Of a stretch of DNA of 64,000 nt, positions 55,515-64,000 are shown piece after piece. Each line of letters begins with the position of its first letter. The first letter of the stretch is position 1. The translations under genes and the position numbers were made by a program. Source of the stretch: Rhodoflexus caldus (lineage in GTDB: Bacteria; Bacteroidota; Bacteroidia; Cytophagales; Thermoflexibacteraceae); NCBI RefSeq assembly GCF_021206925.1, contig NZ_JAJPRF010000005.1:1-64000 (forward strand), read 5' to 3'. The notes beneath the pieces are model-generated. The model was not told the DNA's origin and searched no databases. It was given only the letters and a program-made list of their open reading frames with translations.

Positions 55515-56594
55515 TTATGCTTTTGCCAGTTCCATCTGTGCGTTGCGCATGGCTACGTGTCTTGCCAGACTTTCTGCCAGTTCTTTAAACGATGCAGCCA
55601 TAATATCGTTGCTCATAACTACCGGCCTGCCGTTGTCGCCTGCTTCGCGGATGCTTTGCACCAATGGTATTTCGCCAAGGAAGGGCACTTCGTTGCGTTT
55701 GGCAAGCATTTTACCGCCGTCTTTGCCAAACAGGTAATACTTATTTTCGGGCAATTCTTCCGGAGTGAAATAGGCCATGTTTTCAATTACGCCCAAAATA
55801 GGTACGTTAATCATTTTTTGGCGGAACATGGCAAGCCCTTTTTGCGCATCGGCAAGCGCCACTTTTTGGGGGGTAGTAACAATTACCGCACCTGTTACGG
55901 GTACGGTTTGTACCAGCGTGAGGTGAATATCGCTTGTGCCCGGAGGCAGGTCTACCAACAAGTAGTCCAAATCGCCCCAGTCGGCATCGCTGATGAATTG
56001 GCGCAGTGCCGAACTCGCCATCGGGCCGCGCCATACAACGGCGTCTTCGGGCGGCGCCAGAAAACCGATGGAAAGCAATTTAACGCCGTATTGCTCAATT
56101 GGGACAATCAGATTGCGCTCATTTTTTTTGATGACACCCGGGCGTGCACTTTCGCAGTTGAACATGGTAGGCATGGAAGGGCCAAAAATATCGGCATCTA
56201 TAATGCCCACTTTGGCACCGCTTTGTGCCAGTGCAATAGCAAGGTTAGCGGTTGTGGTAGATTTGCCCACCCCGCCTTTGCCCGATGCAATGGCGATAAT
56301 GTTTTTCACGCCGGGTAGCAGTTGCTCGTTGCCGCGAAGGCTGGTAACATCTGCCGTCATGTGGATTTGCACCGAAAGGTCGGGTGATACGTGCTCGGCA
56401 ATTGCTTTTTCGCAGTTCTGACGAATCAACTCTTTCAGCGGGCAGGCCGGAGTAGTCAGCACCACGGTGAAACTCACGCGGTTGCCTGAAACCTGCACGT
56501 CGCGAATCATGTTCAGCGATACCAAATCGCGCTTCAAATCAGGCTCTTCCACATGCGAAAGTGCCCGTAAAATATCTTCATTTGTATAGGCCAT
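55515..56594 (-). CDS. mrp: Mrp/NBP35-type P-loop ATPase with DUF59 domain
   Basis: 359 residues. N-terminal MIP18/DUF59 domain (about 5-90: VEEPDLKRDLVSLNMI, TTPACPLKELI). ATPase domain (about 95-340) with the deviant Walker A SGKGGVGKST, VGIIDADIFGPSMPTM and VDLPPGTSDIHL. It carries Fe-S clusters to target proteins. The CxxC pair that binds the bridging cluster in most Mrp proteins is replaced by the segment ENMAYFTPEELPENKYYLFG. I remember this replacement in other Bacteroidota. The adjacent NifU-like gene supports an Fe-S role. Confidence 0.93.
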   Translation of the reverse strand: MAYTNEDILRALSHVEEPDLKRDLVSLNMIRDVQVSGNRVSFTVVLTTPACPLKELIRQNCEKAIAEHVSPDLSVQIHMTADVTSLRGNEQLLPGVKNIIAIASGKGGVGKSTTTANLAIALAQSGAKVGIIDADIFGPSMPTMFNCESARPGVIKKNERNLIVPIEQYGVKLLSIGFLAPPEDAVVWRGPMASSALRQFISDADWGDLDYLLVDLPPGTSDIHLTLVQTVPVTGAVIVTTPQKVALADAQKGLAMFRQKMINVPILGVIENMAYFTPEELPENKYYLFGKDGGKMLAKRNEVPFLGEIPLVQSIREAGDNGRPVVMSNDIMAASFKELAESLARHVAMRNAQMELAKA

Positions 56595-56753
56595 ACATTG
56601 ACAAGGTTCAAAAAGTGTTGCAATTTACGCCCAAATTGCCTTAGCTTAACGTTTTGACGAAACGATTGGTTTACACCACAGGTACAAGTGTCCGATTGTG
56701 AACACCTGCCTGTTCGTTAGAAGTACAATATCGGGAAACAAATTTTTGCAACA

Positions 56754-56768
56754 TACTCATTTTGAGTA
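56754..56768. promoter_or_regulatory. Short palindrome upstream of the ABC exporter
   Basis: TACTCA (56754-56759), TTT, TGAGTA (56763-56768), 40 bases ahead of the ATPase start. Possible operator; weak evidence. Confidence 0.25.
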
Positions 56769-56808
56769 AGTTGCTAAATGGTACTAAATTAGCTTGGAGA
56801 ATGGACGT

Positions 56809-57501
56809 ATGAACCCTATTATTCGCACGGTAAATCTGACAAAGGTATATGCCAGCGGCAACGTGGACACGGTTGCCCTGCGGGATATTAATTTGACCGT
56901 GCGGGAGGGTGAGTTTATCAGCATTATGGGGCCTTCGGGTTGCGGCAAATCATCGCTGCTCAACCTGCTCTCGCTGATGGATAAGCCGACTTCGGGAGAG
57001 TTGTATTTCATGGACAAGCCAACCTCTCAACTCAGCGACAGACAGCGGGCAGAGTTGCGTCGTTATCACATCGGCTTTGTTTTTCAGAGTTTTAACTTGA
57101 TTGAAGAATTGACGGTAGCGGAAAATATAGCACTGCCGTTGATTTATCAACGAGTTCCTGAGGCAGAGAGGATGCATCGCGTCAATCAGGTAATGGAGCA
57201 GTTGGATGTTTTGCACAAAGGCCATTTTTATCCGATGCAATTGTCCGGCGGGCATCAGCAGCGCGTGGCAGTGGCGCGCGCAATTGTAAGCCGCCCCCGA
57301 ATCCTGTTTGCCGACGAACCCACGGGCAACTTAGATTCGCAGCATGGACAGGAAGTCATGGAAATCCTTTCCGACCTCAACGACAAGGGCACTACCATTG
57401 TAATGGTAACTCACTCACCTCAATATGCGGAGTTCAGCCAACGCACCATCCACCTGTTCGACGGGCAGGTAGTCAGCGGTGCGATTAGTCAATTTCGTTA
57501 A
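56809..57501 (+). CDS. ABC transporter ATP-binding protein (LolD/MacB type)
   Basis: About 230 residues from ATG 56809 (TTG at 56794 would add five). All ABC motifs are present: Walker A GPSGCGKSS, Q-loop FVFQSFNLIEEL, signature LSGGHQQRVAVARA, Walker B ILFADEPTGNLD, and the switch histidine VTHSP. The FQSFNLI and EPTGNLDS forms mark the MacB/LolD/FtsE group. It pairs with the permease 20 bases downstream to form a mechanotransmission-type ABC system. Confidence 0.95.
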   Translation: MNPIIRTVNLTKVYASGNVDTVALRDINLTVREGEFISIMGPSGCGKSSLLNLLSLMDKPTSGELYFMDKPTSQLSDRQRAELRRYHIGFVFQSFNLIEELTVAENIALPLIYQRVPEAERMHRVNQVMEQLDVLHKGHFYPMQLSGGHQQRVAVARAIVSRPRILFADEPTGNLDSQHGQEVMEILSDLNDKGTTIVMVTHSPQYAEFSQRTIHLFDGQVVSGAISQFR

Positions 57502-57521
57502 AATTCAATCCGTGAAGGCAA

Positions 57522-59984
57522 GTGCTGAAAGACTGGTTTAAACTTTCCCTGAGTAATTTGTTGAAAAACAGGCTCTATACGTTTCTGAACGTACTGGGTC
57601 TGTCCATCGGGGTTGCGGCCTTTACAGTGCTGTTTTTGTTGTTCATCCACGAAACGCAATACGATAATTTTCACCCCAATATTGATAAACTCTACCGCAT
57701 TACGCAGGAAATTAACCAAAGCGGTGTAGGTGAACATTCGGCCAGTGTGCCTTTTCCTTTGGGGCCTACTTTGGCTGCCGACTATCCGGAAAAAATAAAA
57801 ACTTTTGTTCGCCTGTTCAATTTTCAATCTCCGTCACTTTCCGTCAGCTACGACGAACGTAAATTTAACGAACAGCGGTTTTTCTTTGCCGACAGCAGTT
57901 TTTTGCAGGTGTTCGGCTTCACCCTGTCGGAAGGAGATGCGGCAACCGCATTGCGTGAGTCTAACAGCGTAATTTTGACAGAGGCCGCCGCCCGCCGCTA
58001 TTTCGGCAAAGAAAATGCGCTTGGGCGCAAACTACTGTTTCAGGGCAGCATCCCGCTGGAAGTTACGGGGGTTGTAGCCGAAAGCCCACGCCGTTCGCAT
58101 ATTGATTTTGACTTTATCGCTTCGTTTACCACCTTAGACCAGATGAGTGTGAGCTCATTCCGCGACAACTGGGTGTGGAATCCCTGCTGGACGTATGTGG
58201 TACTGCAACCCAATGTTAAGGAAAGTGATGCAGCCGCTTTGTTTGGCGATTTGATAGACAATTATTTCCCCGAAAGTATTGCCGCCAATGTCCGCCTACA
58301 TCTGCAACCGGTATCGGCCATTCACCTGACCTCCAATCTGGACTATGAAATCAGTGCCAACGGAGATATTCGCTATGTCTATATTTTCGGAGGAATGGCT
58401 GTATTTATTCTGCTGATTTCGGTGATTAATTTTACCAACATCAGCACAGCCATGGCATCGGCACGTGTGCGTTCGGTCATGGTGATTAAAGCGATAGGGG
58501 CTTCCCGCAGTGAGCTGTTCTGGTTCTACCTGACCGAATCGGCAATTATCGGCGGCTTTGCCGTCATTGCAGGCTTTATTTTGGTAGAAATTATTTCTCC
58601 TTTTCTGACCGACCTTTCCGGCAATCCGTTGCAAGGCTCTGTTTTGAGCGAACAAAACATGCTCATCGGCATTTTGGGGGCAGGTATTCTGTCGGGTTTT
58701 TTGGCCGGTATCTATCCTGCCTATTACCTCTCGTCTTTTGAAATCGGCAACCTGTATCACGGACGCTTGCTCAAAGTGCGCAGCGGCAGGCGTTTCCGAA
58801 GCATATTGGTTGTTGTGCAGTTCAGTATTTCCCTTCTTCTTTTTATTACTACCATTGTGAGCAGCAGGCAGTTAGAGTTTTTGCGCAATGCCAAACTGGG
58901 CTTTGACCAAGAACAGATTGTGGTTGTGCCGGTTGCCAACAGCCGCATCGCACAGGTATTTCCCGAATTTAAGGAGAAGTTGTTGAATGCGCCTGCCATT
59001 GCTTCGGTAACTGCCATGGAAGAAGTATTGGGCAAAAGTTACCAAACGCACGAGTTCTACAACGAAGAAAAAGGCAGCAGTTTTTACCCTTCCATTATTG
59101 TCAGCCACGACTTTATCCGCACTTTCAACATTGAAATCATTGAAGGCCGCGATTTTATTTCGCGCAGCGGCAAGCCACAGGGCTACGACAGCGACTTTGG
59201 CGTGGTGGAGGATATGTTTGGTTACTTTGATGAAGATGAGCGGAATGCGGTCATCATCAACGAAGCGATGGTGGAATATATGGGCTGGGGAAGCCCGATA
59301 AACGCCATCGGCAAAACCCTGAGCCGCCGAACGGGCAATGAAAAAGTAATCGGCGTGGTAAAAAATTTCCACTTTTCATCGTTGCATAAGCACGTAGCCC
59401 CGTTTGTGATTGATTTGGCAGGTGAAAATATCAACCGAAACTACATCAAATATGTGGCGGTGAAAATCAAGCCCGACCAAATTAGTCAGGGTATAGAGGC
59501 CATCGGAACGGCATGGACGGCACTCAATCCTTTGCAGGCATTTGATTATTTTTTCCTCAAAGAAAAGTTAGACAAACTCTACATTAAGGAGCAACAGTTG
59601 AAGCAAATCAGCATTTGGTTTACTGCCATTGCCGTTCTGCTGGCCTGTATGGGACTTTTTGGTTTGTCCTCGTTTGTGGTGGAGCAGCAACGCCGCGAAA
59701 TCGGCATCCGCAAAGCTATTGGCGCATATGATTACCAGTTGGTAGCTTATCTGGGTATGCGGTTCCTGTGGATGATTCTGTTGAGCATAGCTGTTACACT
59801 TCCCGTGAGCTACTTCCTGATGCGTCAATGGCTGTCTTCTTTCCCTTACCACATTGAACTTTCCCCCGACATCTTCCTGATATCGGGAGGTATCATTTTG
59901 ATAGTCAGTGCAATAGCCATTGCTTACCACACCATTCGTGCGGCGCGGTTTACGCCGATGGAAACCATTGTACGGACGTGGTAA
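57522..59984 (+). CDS. ABC transporter permease, FtsX/MacB type
   Basis: 820 residues. GTG at 57522 gives the family N-terminus LKDWFKLSLSNLLKNRLYTFLNVLGLSIGV; no ATG fits. A GAAGG 10 bases upstream could be a ribosome site. Membrane segment 1 (about 20-42), a periplasmic MacB-type domain (about 45-270), three segments (about 285-425, with ATPase-coupling KAIGASRSELFWFYL), a second periplasmic domain, and three final segments (GIRKAIGAYDYQLVAYLGMRF). The doubled FtsX unit is common in Bacteroidota. Cargo unknown: peptide, lipoprotein or antibiotic. Confidence 0.93.
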   Translation: MLKDWFKLSLSNLLKNRLYTFLNVLGLSIGVAAFTVLFLLFIHETQYDNFHPNIDKLYRITQEINQSGVGEHSASVPFPLGPTLAADYPEKIKTFVRLFNFQSPSLSVSYDERKFNEQRFFFADSSFLQVFGFTLSEGDAATALRESNSVILTEAAARRYFGKENALGRKLLFQGSIPLEVTGVVAESPRRSHIDFDFIASFTTLDQMSVSSFRDNWVWNPCWTYVVLQPNVKESDAAALFGDLIDNYFPESIAANVRLHLQPVSAIHLTSNLDYEISANGDIRYVYIFGGMAVFILLISVINFTNISTAMASARVRSVMVIKAIGASRSELFWFYLTESAIIGGFAVIAGFILVEIISPFLTDLSGNPLQGSVLSEQNMLIGILGAGILSGFLAGIYPAYYLSSFEIGNLYHGRLLKVRSGRRFRSILVVVQFSISLLLFITTIVSSRQLEFLRNAKLGFDQEQIVVVPVANSRIAQVFPEFKEKLLNAPAIASVTAMEEVLGKSYQTHEFYNEEKGSSFYPSIIVSHDFIRTFNIEIIEGRDFISRSGKPQGYDSDFGVVEDMFGYFDEDERNAVIINEAMVEYMGWGSPINAIGKTLSRRTGNEKVIGVVKNFHFSSLHKHVAPFVIDLAGENINRNYIKYVAVKIKPDQISQGIEAIGTAWTALNPLQAFDYFFLKEKLDKLYIKEQQLKQISIWFTAIAVLLACMGLFGLSSFVVEQQRREIGIRKAIGAYDYQLVAYLGMRFLWMILLSIAVTLPVSYFLMRQWLSSFPYHIELSPDIFLISGGIILIVSAIAIAYHTIRAARFTPMETIVRTW

Positions 59985-59987
59985 GGT

Positions 59988-60695
59988 TTAAATATCGCCC
60001 AACTGCGGACGGAGCAGCAATTCCTCTACAACGGTATAGCGGGAAAGTTGCCACGCACCTACAACGGCTTTGCCGATATCTGCGGCAGGCATAAAGCGCG
60101 ATTCGGGCAAGTCCACACCTGCCCAACTGTCGGTAAGGGTTGCCCCCGGCAGAATAGCCGTTACACGCACGTTGTGAGGTTTCATTTCTTCGCGTAGCAC
60201 TTTGGTCATGCCCAGCAGCGCAAATTTGGAGATGCAATAGCTGCCGCCGTTGGTATAAGGAATGATACTTGCCGTGGAGCAAATATTGAAAATATGGCCG
60301 TCCTTACGGGTCATCATGGCGGGCAACAGGGCACGCGTAAGATGGTAGGCACTGTAAAGGTTGGTTTCTATTTGCTGCTCCAATACGCCTTCTGCTTCAT
60401 TGTGGATTTGCCCGGGCGTAAAAACGCCTGTATTATTAACCAATACATCAATAGGCTGTTGCAGGCTGTTGATAAAATCGGCAAAAGCTGCCACCGATGC
60501 CCGCTGCGAAAGGTCGGCAGCAAACGTATGTACCTGTACACCATATTGCTTGCCAATAGCATCGGCTGTTGCCTGCAAAGTAGCCTGATTGCGTGCACAG
60601 AGAATCAGCCGAAAGCCAATGGCGGCAAACTGCTCTGCAATGGCCTTGCCGATGCCTCGGCTGCTGCCTGTAATAACTGCGATGGGTTGCAACAT
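59988..60695 (-). CDS. Short-chain dehydrogenase/reductase
   Basis: About 235 residues from ATG 60695; 27 more codons are open upstream, but relatives start at LQPIAVITGSSRGIGKAI. Rossmann motif TGSSRGIG, NNTGVF for the NAG region, and catalytic triad serine in ICSTAS with YCISK. ARN after the second strand suggests NADPH. The C-terminus is typical of cytosolic classical SDRs. Substrate unknown. It ends 3 bases from the convergent ABC permease stop. Confidence 0.92.
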   Translation of the reverse strand: MLQPIAVITGSSRGIGKAIAEQFAAIGFRLILCARNQATLQATADAIGKQYGVQVHTFAADLSQRASVAAFADFINSLQQPIDVLVNNTGVFTPGQIHNEAEGVLEQQIETNLYSAYHLTRALLPAMMTRKDGHIFNICSTASIIPYTNGGSYCISKFALLGMTKVLREEMKPHNVRVTAILPGATLTDSWAGVDLPESRFMPAADIGKAVVGAWQLSRYTVVEELLLRPQLGDI

Positions 60696-60777
60696 TAGTT
60701 GAGTGGTTAAAAGTGATTCAGTAGTTAAGTAAGTGAGCAATTTAAAACGACCTTTCAAATTTATCGCAAAGCCCACT

Positions 60778-60896
60778 GAGTATTACGCAAAGAGCACTAA
60801 GTGTTTTTATGATAAATTTTTTCTTTGTGTACACTGCGGTTAAACCTTTGCGCACTCTGCGGTAAAAAAGAACGCGTTAATTGGCTCACCTGCTTA
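60778..60896. repeat. Dispersed repeat family A, copy 2
   Basis: 119 bases aligned gap-free to 506-624 with about 11 mismatches (near 91 percent). It lies between the pepP stop (60921) and the SDR start (60695), whereas copy 1 abuts the accD stop. The rest of this gap shows nothing else clear. Confidence 0.8.
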
Positions 60897-60920
60897 CTTG
60901 CGCCAAGTAAACAATCGGGC

Positions 60921-62213
60921 TTATCTGCTGTTCATCAGGTCTTCTATTTCCTCGGCCAAAATCGGAATGTGTGCCATCAGGTCTATATTGCCGTTTTCGG
61001 TGATGAGGATGTCGTTTTCCAGACGGATACCGATGCCTTCTTCGGGGATATAAATGCCCGGCTCACAGGTAAATACCATACCCGGCTCAAATACGTGGTA
61101 GCGGCTGCCGTAGTCGTGTACATCCAGTCCCAAATGATGGGAAGTGCCGTGCATAAAGTACTTTTTGTACAGCGGATTGTCCGGGTCTTGTCTGGCGACT
61201 TCGTGTTTGTCCAACAGTCCAAGCCCAATTAGCTCTGACTCCATTACCTTACCTACTTCTTTGTGGTAATCTATCCAGTTATTACCTGTAACGAGCATAG
61301 CCTTGGCTTCCAGCATGACGCGATAAACCGCATTATAAATAGCTTTCTGGCGCTGGGTAAATTTGCCACTGACAGGAAGCACGCGTGTCAGGTCGGCGTT
61401 GTAGTTAGCATATTGCGCCGCCACATCCAGCAGTAGCACATCGCCTGCATGACACTGACGGTTGTTTTCTATGTAGTGGAGCACGCAGGCATTGACTCCC
61501 GAAGCAATAATGGGCGTGTAGGCAAAACCATTGGAGCGGTTGCGGATAAATTCATGAATAAGTTCGGCTTCAACTTCGTACTCCCAAACACCCGGGCGCA
61601 CAAAACCCAGCAGGCGGCGGAAGCCTTTGGCCGTAATATCAATGGCCTTTTGTATTTGCTCCACCTCCCAAACAGACTTTACAGCCCGCAGGCGGTGCAT
61701 AATGGGCTGCAAGCGCTCATATTTGTGCAAGGGGTATTTTTCCTTGCAGTAACGAATAAAACGGTCGTCGCGGGTTTGAACTTCGCTGCTGTTGCGCAGA
61801 TGTTCGTTCGTATTCAGGTAGAGGTACTCTGCTTCAAAAACCAACCCGTTGAAAATATTGGCGAATTGGTGCGTCCAATAAACGGTTTGAATGCCCGACA
61901 GTTGGCGTGCTTCCTCTTTGGTGAGTTTATGCCCCTCCCAAATAGCAATGTGCTCGTTGGTTTCGCGCAGAAACAAAATTTCGCGGTGCTTTGCTTCCTT
62001 AGCATCGGGGAAGATAAGTAAAATGGTTTCTTCTTGGTCTATACCGCAGAGGTAGAACAAATCACTTTGTTGCTTAAAGCCCATTGTGCCGTCGGCATTG
62101 GTAGGCATAATATCATTGGCATTGAACACTGCCAGCCCGCCCGGTTTGAGGTGGCGACGGAATTTGTCACGATTATGAATAAACAAATCGGAGGGTATCG
62201 GTTCGTAACGCAT
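60921..62213 (-). CDS. pepP: Xaa-Pro aminopeptidase (aminopeptidase P)
   Basis: 430 residues, M24B metallopeptidase that removes an N-terminal residue next to proline. N-terminal creatinase-like domain (about 1-170). C-terminal pita-bread domain with metal ligands: D in LLLDVAAQYANYNADLTRV, H in HGTSHHLGLDVHD, E in FTCEPGIYI and E in IRLENDILIT. Length fits PepP. Family A repeat lies downstream. Its start is 70 bases from the divergent HIT gene. Confidence 0.95.
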   Translation of the reverse strand: MRYEPIPSDLFIHNRDKFRRHLKPGGLAVFNANDIMPTNADGTMGFKQQSDLFYLCGIDQEETILLIFPDAKEAKHREILFLRETNEHIAIWEGHKLTKEEARQLSGIQTVYWTHQFANIFNGLVFEAEYLYLNTNEHLRNSSEVQTRDDRFIRYCKEKYPLHKYERLQPIMHRLRAVKSVWEVEQIQKAIDITAKGFRRLLGFVRPGVWEYEVEAELIHEFIRNRSNGFAYTPIIASGVNACVLHYIENNRQCHAGDVLLLDVAAQYANYNADLTRVLPVSGKFTQRQKAIYNAVYRVMLEAKAMLVTGNNWIDYHKEVGKVMESELIGLGLLDKHEVARQDPDNPLYKKYFMHGTSHHLGLDVHDYGSRYHVFEPGMVFTCEPGIYIPEEGIGIRLENDILITENGNIDLMAHIPILAEEIEDLMNSR

Positions 62214-62282
62214 AGTTTCGTTTGGGAAGATAAATGGGCAACAAGTCTATGCAATTTGGTACATTTGCACAAATAAATAGCT

Positions 62283-62669
62283 ATGCCTACCATCTTTACA
62301 CGCATCATCAACGGTGAAATACCTTGTCATAAAATTGCGGAAAATGAGCAATTTATTGCCTTTCTGGATATCCGCCCCGTAGCGGAAGGGCATACATTGG
62401 TTGTGCCTAAGAAAGAGATTGACTATATTTTTGACCACGACGACCAAACCTTGGCAGACATGATGGTTTTTGCCAAAACGGTTGCCAAAGCCATAGAAAA
62501 AGCTATCCCTTGCCTGCGCGTAGGTTTAGCTGTCATTGGTTTGGAAGTGCCTCATACCCATTTGCATTTGATTCCGCTGCATCAGGCGCACATTGATTTC
62601 CGCCACCCGATACAGCAAAGCCCCGAACAGTTGGCAGCAACTGCGCAAAAAATAGTAGCACAACTATGA
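62283..62669 (+). CDS. HIT-family nucleotide hydrolase
   Basis: 128 residues of the HINT/HinT-like group: FTRIINGEIPCHKIAENE, LDIRPVAEGHTLVVPKKE, and the histidine triad HTHLHLIPL near 100. It hydrolyses AMP-linked phosphoramidates. A perfect -7 box TACATTTG lies 15 bases upstream (62260-62267). The stop overlaps the next start by ATGA, so it is coupled to the NadR-like kinase; both use nucleotide substrates. Confidence 0.95.
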   Translation: MPTIFTRIINGEIPCHKIAENEQFIAFLDIRPVAEGHTLVVPKKEIDYIFDHDDQTLADMMVFAKTVAKAIEKAIPCLRVGLAVIGLEVPHTHLHLIPLHQAHIDFRHPIQQSPEQLAATAQKIVAQL

Positions 62670-63250
62670 AAAGCGATGAGCCGGATACTATTAAGCGCAT
62701 CGTCATATTCGGGCCGGAATGTAGCGGTAAAACCACACTGGCACGCCAACTGGCAGCCCATTTCGGAACAAGTTGGTCGCCAGAATACACCAGACCGTAC
62801 CTGACTTATAAAAACGATATTGAACATCGCTGGCAGCGCGGTTTCATCTCTGTGTATGACGATGTAGAGCCCATGGCCATCGGGCAAATAGCCGTTGAAG
62901 ACCATGCAGTGGCTTGTGCTGCCAATGGGCTGGTTTTTCACGATACCAACCTGCTGACCAATCTGGTGTATGCAGAGTACTATTTCGGGCAAACTCCCGA
63001 ATGGCTGCCGCTGATGGTAAACAACCGTGCTTACGACGGCTATCTGTTGATGGAGCCTAATTTGCCTTGGTATGCCGATGGCCTCCGTGACCGTCCGATG
63101 CAGCGCAATTTATTGCTTGAAATATTCAAAAATGCGCTCCATTTGCACGAATGCAAGTATGCGCAAATCTCCGCAACAGGTGAAGGCCGCCTGCAACAGG
63201 CACTCGAGGTACTTAGCCAATGGGGTATCAGCCCGCCAGCAAAGCCCTGA
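62666..63250 (+). CDS. NadR-like ATPase (nicotinamide riboside kinase type)
   Basis: 194 residues. P-loop GPECSGKTTL near 17, then WSPEYTRPYL, DTNLLTNLVYAEYYFGQTPEW and LPWYADGLRDRP, which match the C-terminal kinase domain of NadR (AAA_28). No HTH or adenylyltransferase domain, so it is the stand-alone kinase form. It may phosphorylate nicotinamide riboside. It overlaps the HIT gene start-to-stop and its own tail overlaps the convergent glycosyltransferase by 23 bases. Confidence 0.85.
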   Translation: MKSDEPDTIKRIVIFGPECSGKTTLARQLAAHFGTSWSPEYTRPYLTYKNDIEHRWQRGFISVYDDVEPMAIGQIAVEDHAVACAANGLVFHDTNLLTNLVYAEYYFGQTPEWLPLMVNNRAYDGYLLMEPNLPWYADGLRDRPMQRNLLLEIFKNALHLHECKYAQISATGEGRLQQALEVLSQWGISPPAKP

Positions 63251-64000
63251 ATTGCTCCCGATTGAATTGCCAAACATCGTCGGGCGGTTCGGGGCTGTAA
63301 AACGATGTCTGCCGAATGCGTTGCAGTAATATTTCCGCATCTACTCGCTGAAAATCAACAACTAAGGCCGCATTGTACGGATGAGCTACCGATTCCCACA
63401 AGGGATTGGCAGGCATCAGAAACGGCAAGCGGAAGGCCATGTATTCGTATATCTTCGTTGGCATACAGCGTTCGGTGCTGCGATTGGGTAGATAACTTAT
63501 AACGGCCAAATCGGCATGGGGAAGCGCATCTATAATCAATTGATGGTTAAGCGGTTGAGTACTTACCTGCCATTCAATAAAAGGGCAGTCTGCTATCATT
63601 TTTTCCAGTTCCTGCCGATAGGTTGCGTCGCTGCATGAGCCGATGACCAACAGGGAAATTTTGTGATTGACCCGATGCATTTTTTTAGCCAGTTCAATGG
63701 CCAAATGTGTGCCATACGCCCGTGAAACCGTGCCTGTGTAAATCAGGCGAAGCCTGCCTTCTGGTAATAGCTTGTTTCCTTTGATAAACCTGACGGGTTT
63801 TGAAAACCCGTCAGGTTTTAATTTGCTTGAAGGCGGATGAAGAGGCGCAAATTTATTGGGCACAAAGTCGTAGTTATGCCGCACAAAAGGTAACTCGGCG
63901 GCATAGCTTTGCTCAGCCAGCCAATAGCGATTGATGCGTAAACTGCTCACCGTTTCAACCGTTCGGACGGCTGCCGCAAGCACGTGTTTGGTCAGCCCCC
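63228..64000 (-). CDS. Glycosyltransferase, C-terminal part (5' end outside window)
   Basis: The frame is open to the window edge, giving about 257 residues of the C-terminal half of a GT-B-type enzyme. Visible blocks: LIYTGTVSRAYGTHLAIELA, LLVIGSCSDATYRQELEKM, DLAVISYLPNRSTERCMPTKIYEYMAFRLPFL with the E-x7-E-like region, and a C-terminal helix. A perfect 33-bp palindrome (63786-63818) is translated in frame as part of KPDGFSKPVRF, between FAPLHPP and GNKLLPEG, just before the first Rossmann strand. Sugar donor and acceptor unknown. Confidence 0.82.
   Translation of the reverse strand, partial: GLTKHVLAAAVRTVETVSSLRINRYWLAEQSYAAELPFVRHNYDFVPNKFAPLHPPSSKLKPDGFSKPVRFIKGNKLLPEGRLRLIYTGTVSRAYGTHLAIELAKKMHRVNHKISLLVIGSCSDATYRQELEKMIADCPFIEWQVSTQPLNHQLIIDALPHADLAVISYLPNRSTERCMPTKIYEYMAFRLPFLMPANPLWESVAHPYNAALVVDFQRVDAEILLQRIRQTSFYSPEPPDDVWQFNREQFRALLAG
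63786..63818. repeat. Perfect palindrome inside a coding sequence
   Basis: AAACCTGACGGGTTTT (63786-63801), G, AAAACCCGTCAGGTTT (63803-63818): 16-base perfect arms with a single central base. It lies in frame within the glycosyltransferase and adds 11 codons without a stop. The CCTGAC(A/G)GG core is shared with the terminator at 19700-19731 and a half-element at 46351-46365, so it looks like a mobile palindromic element that entered the gene. Confidence 0.75.

Overview
This window comes from a chromosome of the Bacteroidota, most likely a gliding or environmental member of the Cytophagales. Several independent signs point that way: TAnnTTTG-type -7 promoter elements; the families DUF2480, DUF2490, DUF2911 and ASPIC/UnbV lipoproteins; an AccD without zinc-finger cysteines; an NtrC-like regulator with GSFTSA in place of GAFTGA and no Fis domain; an Mrp without the CxxC pair; and a giant repeat adhesin ending in a FlgD/CHU-like module. 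Base composition is close to balanced. I saw no rRNA, tRNA, CRISPR array or prophage. The only mobile element is the tail of an IS1182-type transposase at the left edge.

Layout. 1-500: transposase tail and terminator. 500-6450: accD, fbaB, a divergent pair of DNA-binding regulators (HTH-PAS and XRE) and a UPF1-like helicase. 6500-8000: a two-gene unit (unknown small protein plus PIN-domain protein) running into hisIE. 8100-15300: a small secreted protein, then a translationally coupled lipoprotein operon (FG-GAP/UnbV, vanadium-haloperoxidase-like, GH32). 15400-24400: outer-membrane and secreted proteins (DUF2490, an 11-Asp-box propeller, VOC, DUF2911), an NtrC-like regulator and a PAS-HisKA protein lacking an ATPase domain. 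24700-27500: an arginine deiminase-family enzyme divergent from glutamate dehydrogenase. 27600-35300: a two-component system followed by a TolC/HlyD/CzcA-type heavy-metal efflux system. 35480-43069: one 2529-residue secreted protein with 12 Ig-like and 6 lamin-tail domains. 43171-46312: an AAA-ATPase/PD-(D/E)XK protein one base ahead of an ATP-dependent DNA ligase. 46500-50200: cyclophilin, EamA transporter, groES-groEL. 50370-56600: gltX, a D-threonine-aldolase-type enzyme, and an operon mrp - nifU - lipoprotein - glpK. 56800-64000: an ABC exporter pair, SDR, aminopeptidase P, HIT protein, NadR-like kinase and a truncated glycosyltransferase.

The less expected content is mostly non-coding or small: a nested structured element at 16339-16447 ending in a T-run, a long hairpin with phased direct repeats ahead of the D-threonine-aldolase-like gene, two families of dispersed intergenic repeats, and a 33-bp perfect palindrome translated inside a glycosyltransferase. 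The coding units most worth following up are the PIN pair (6563-7335), the ATPase-nuclease/ligase pair (43171-46312) and the UnbV/haloperoxidase/GH32 operon. Most genes lack a visible Shine-Dalgarno, as is usual for the phylum, so starts were chosen from ATG position, signal peptides, overlaps and homolog-like N-termini. All functional calls come from reading the sequence and remembered family motifs; no database was searched.
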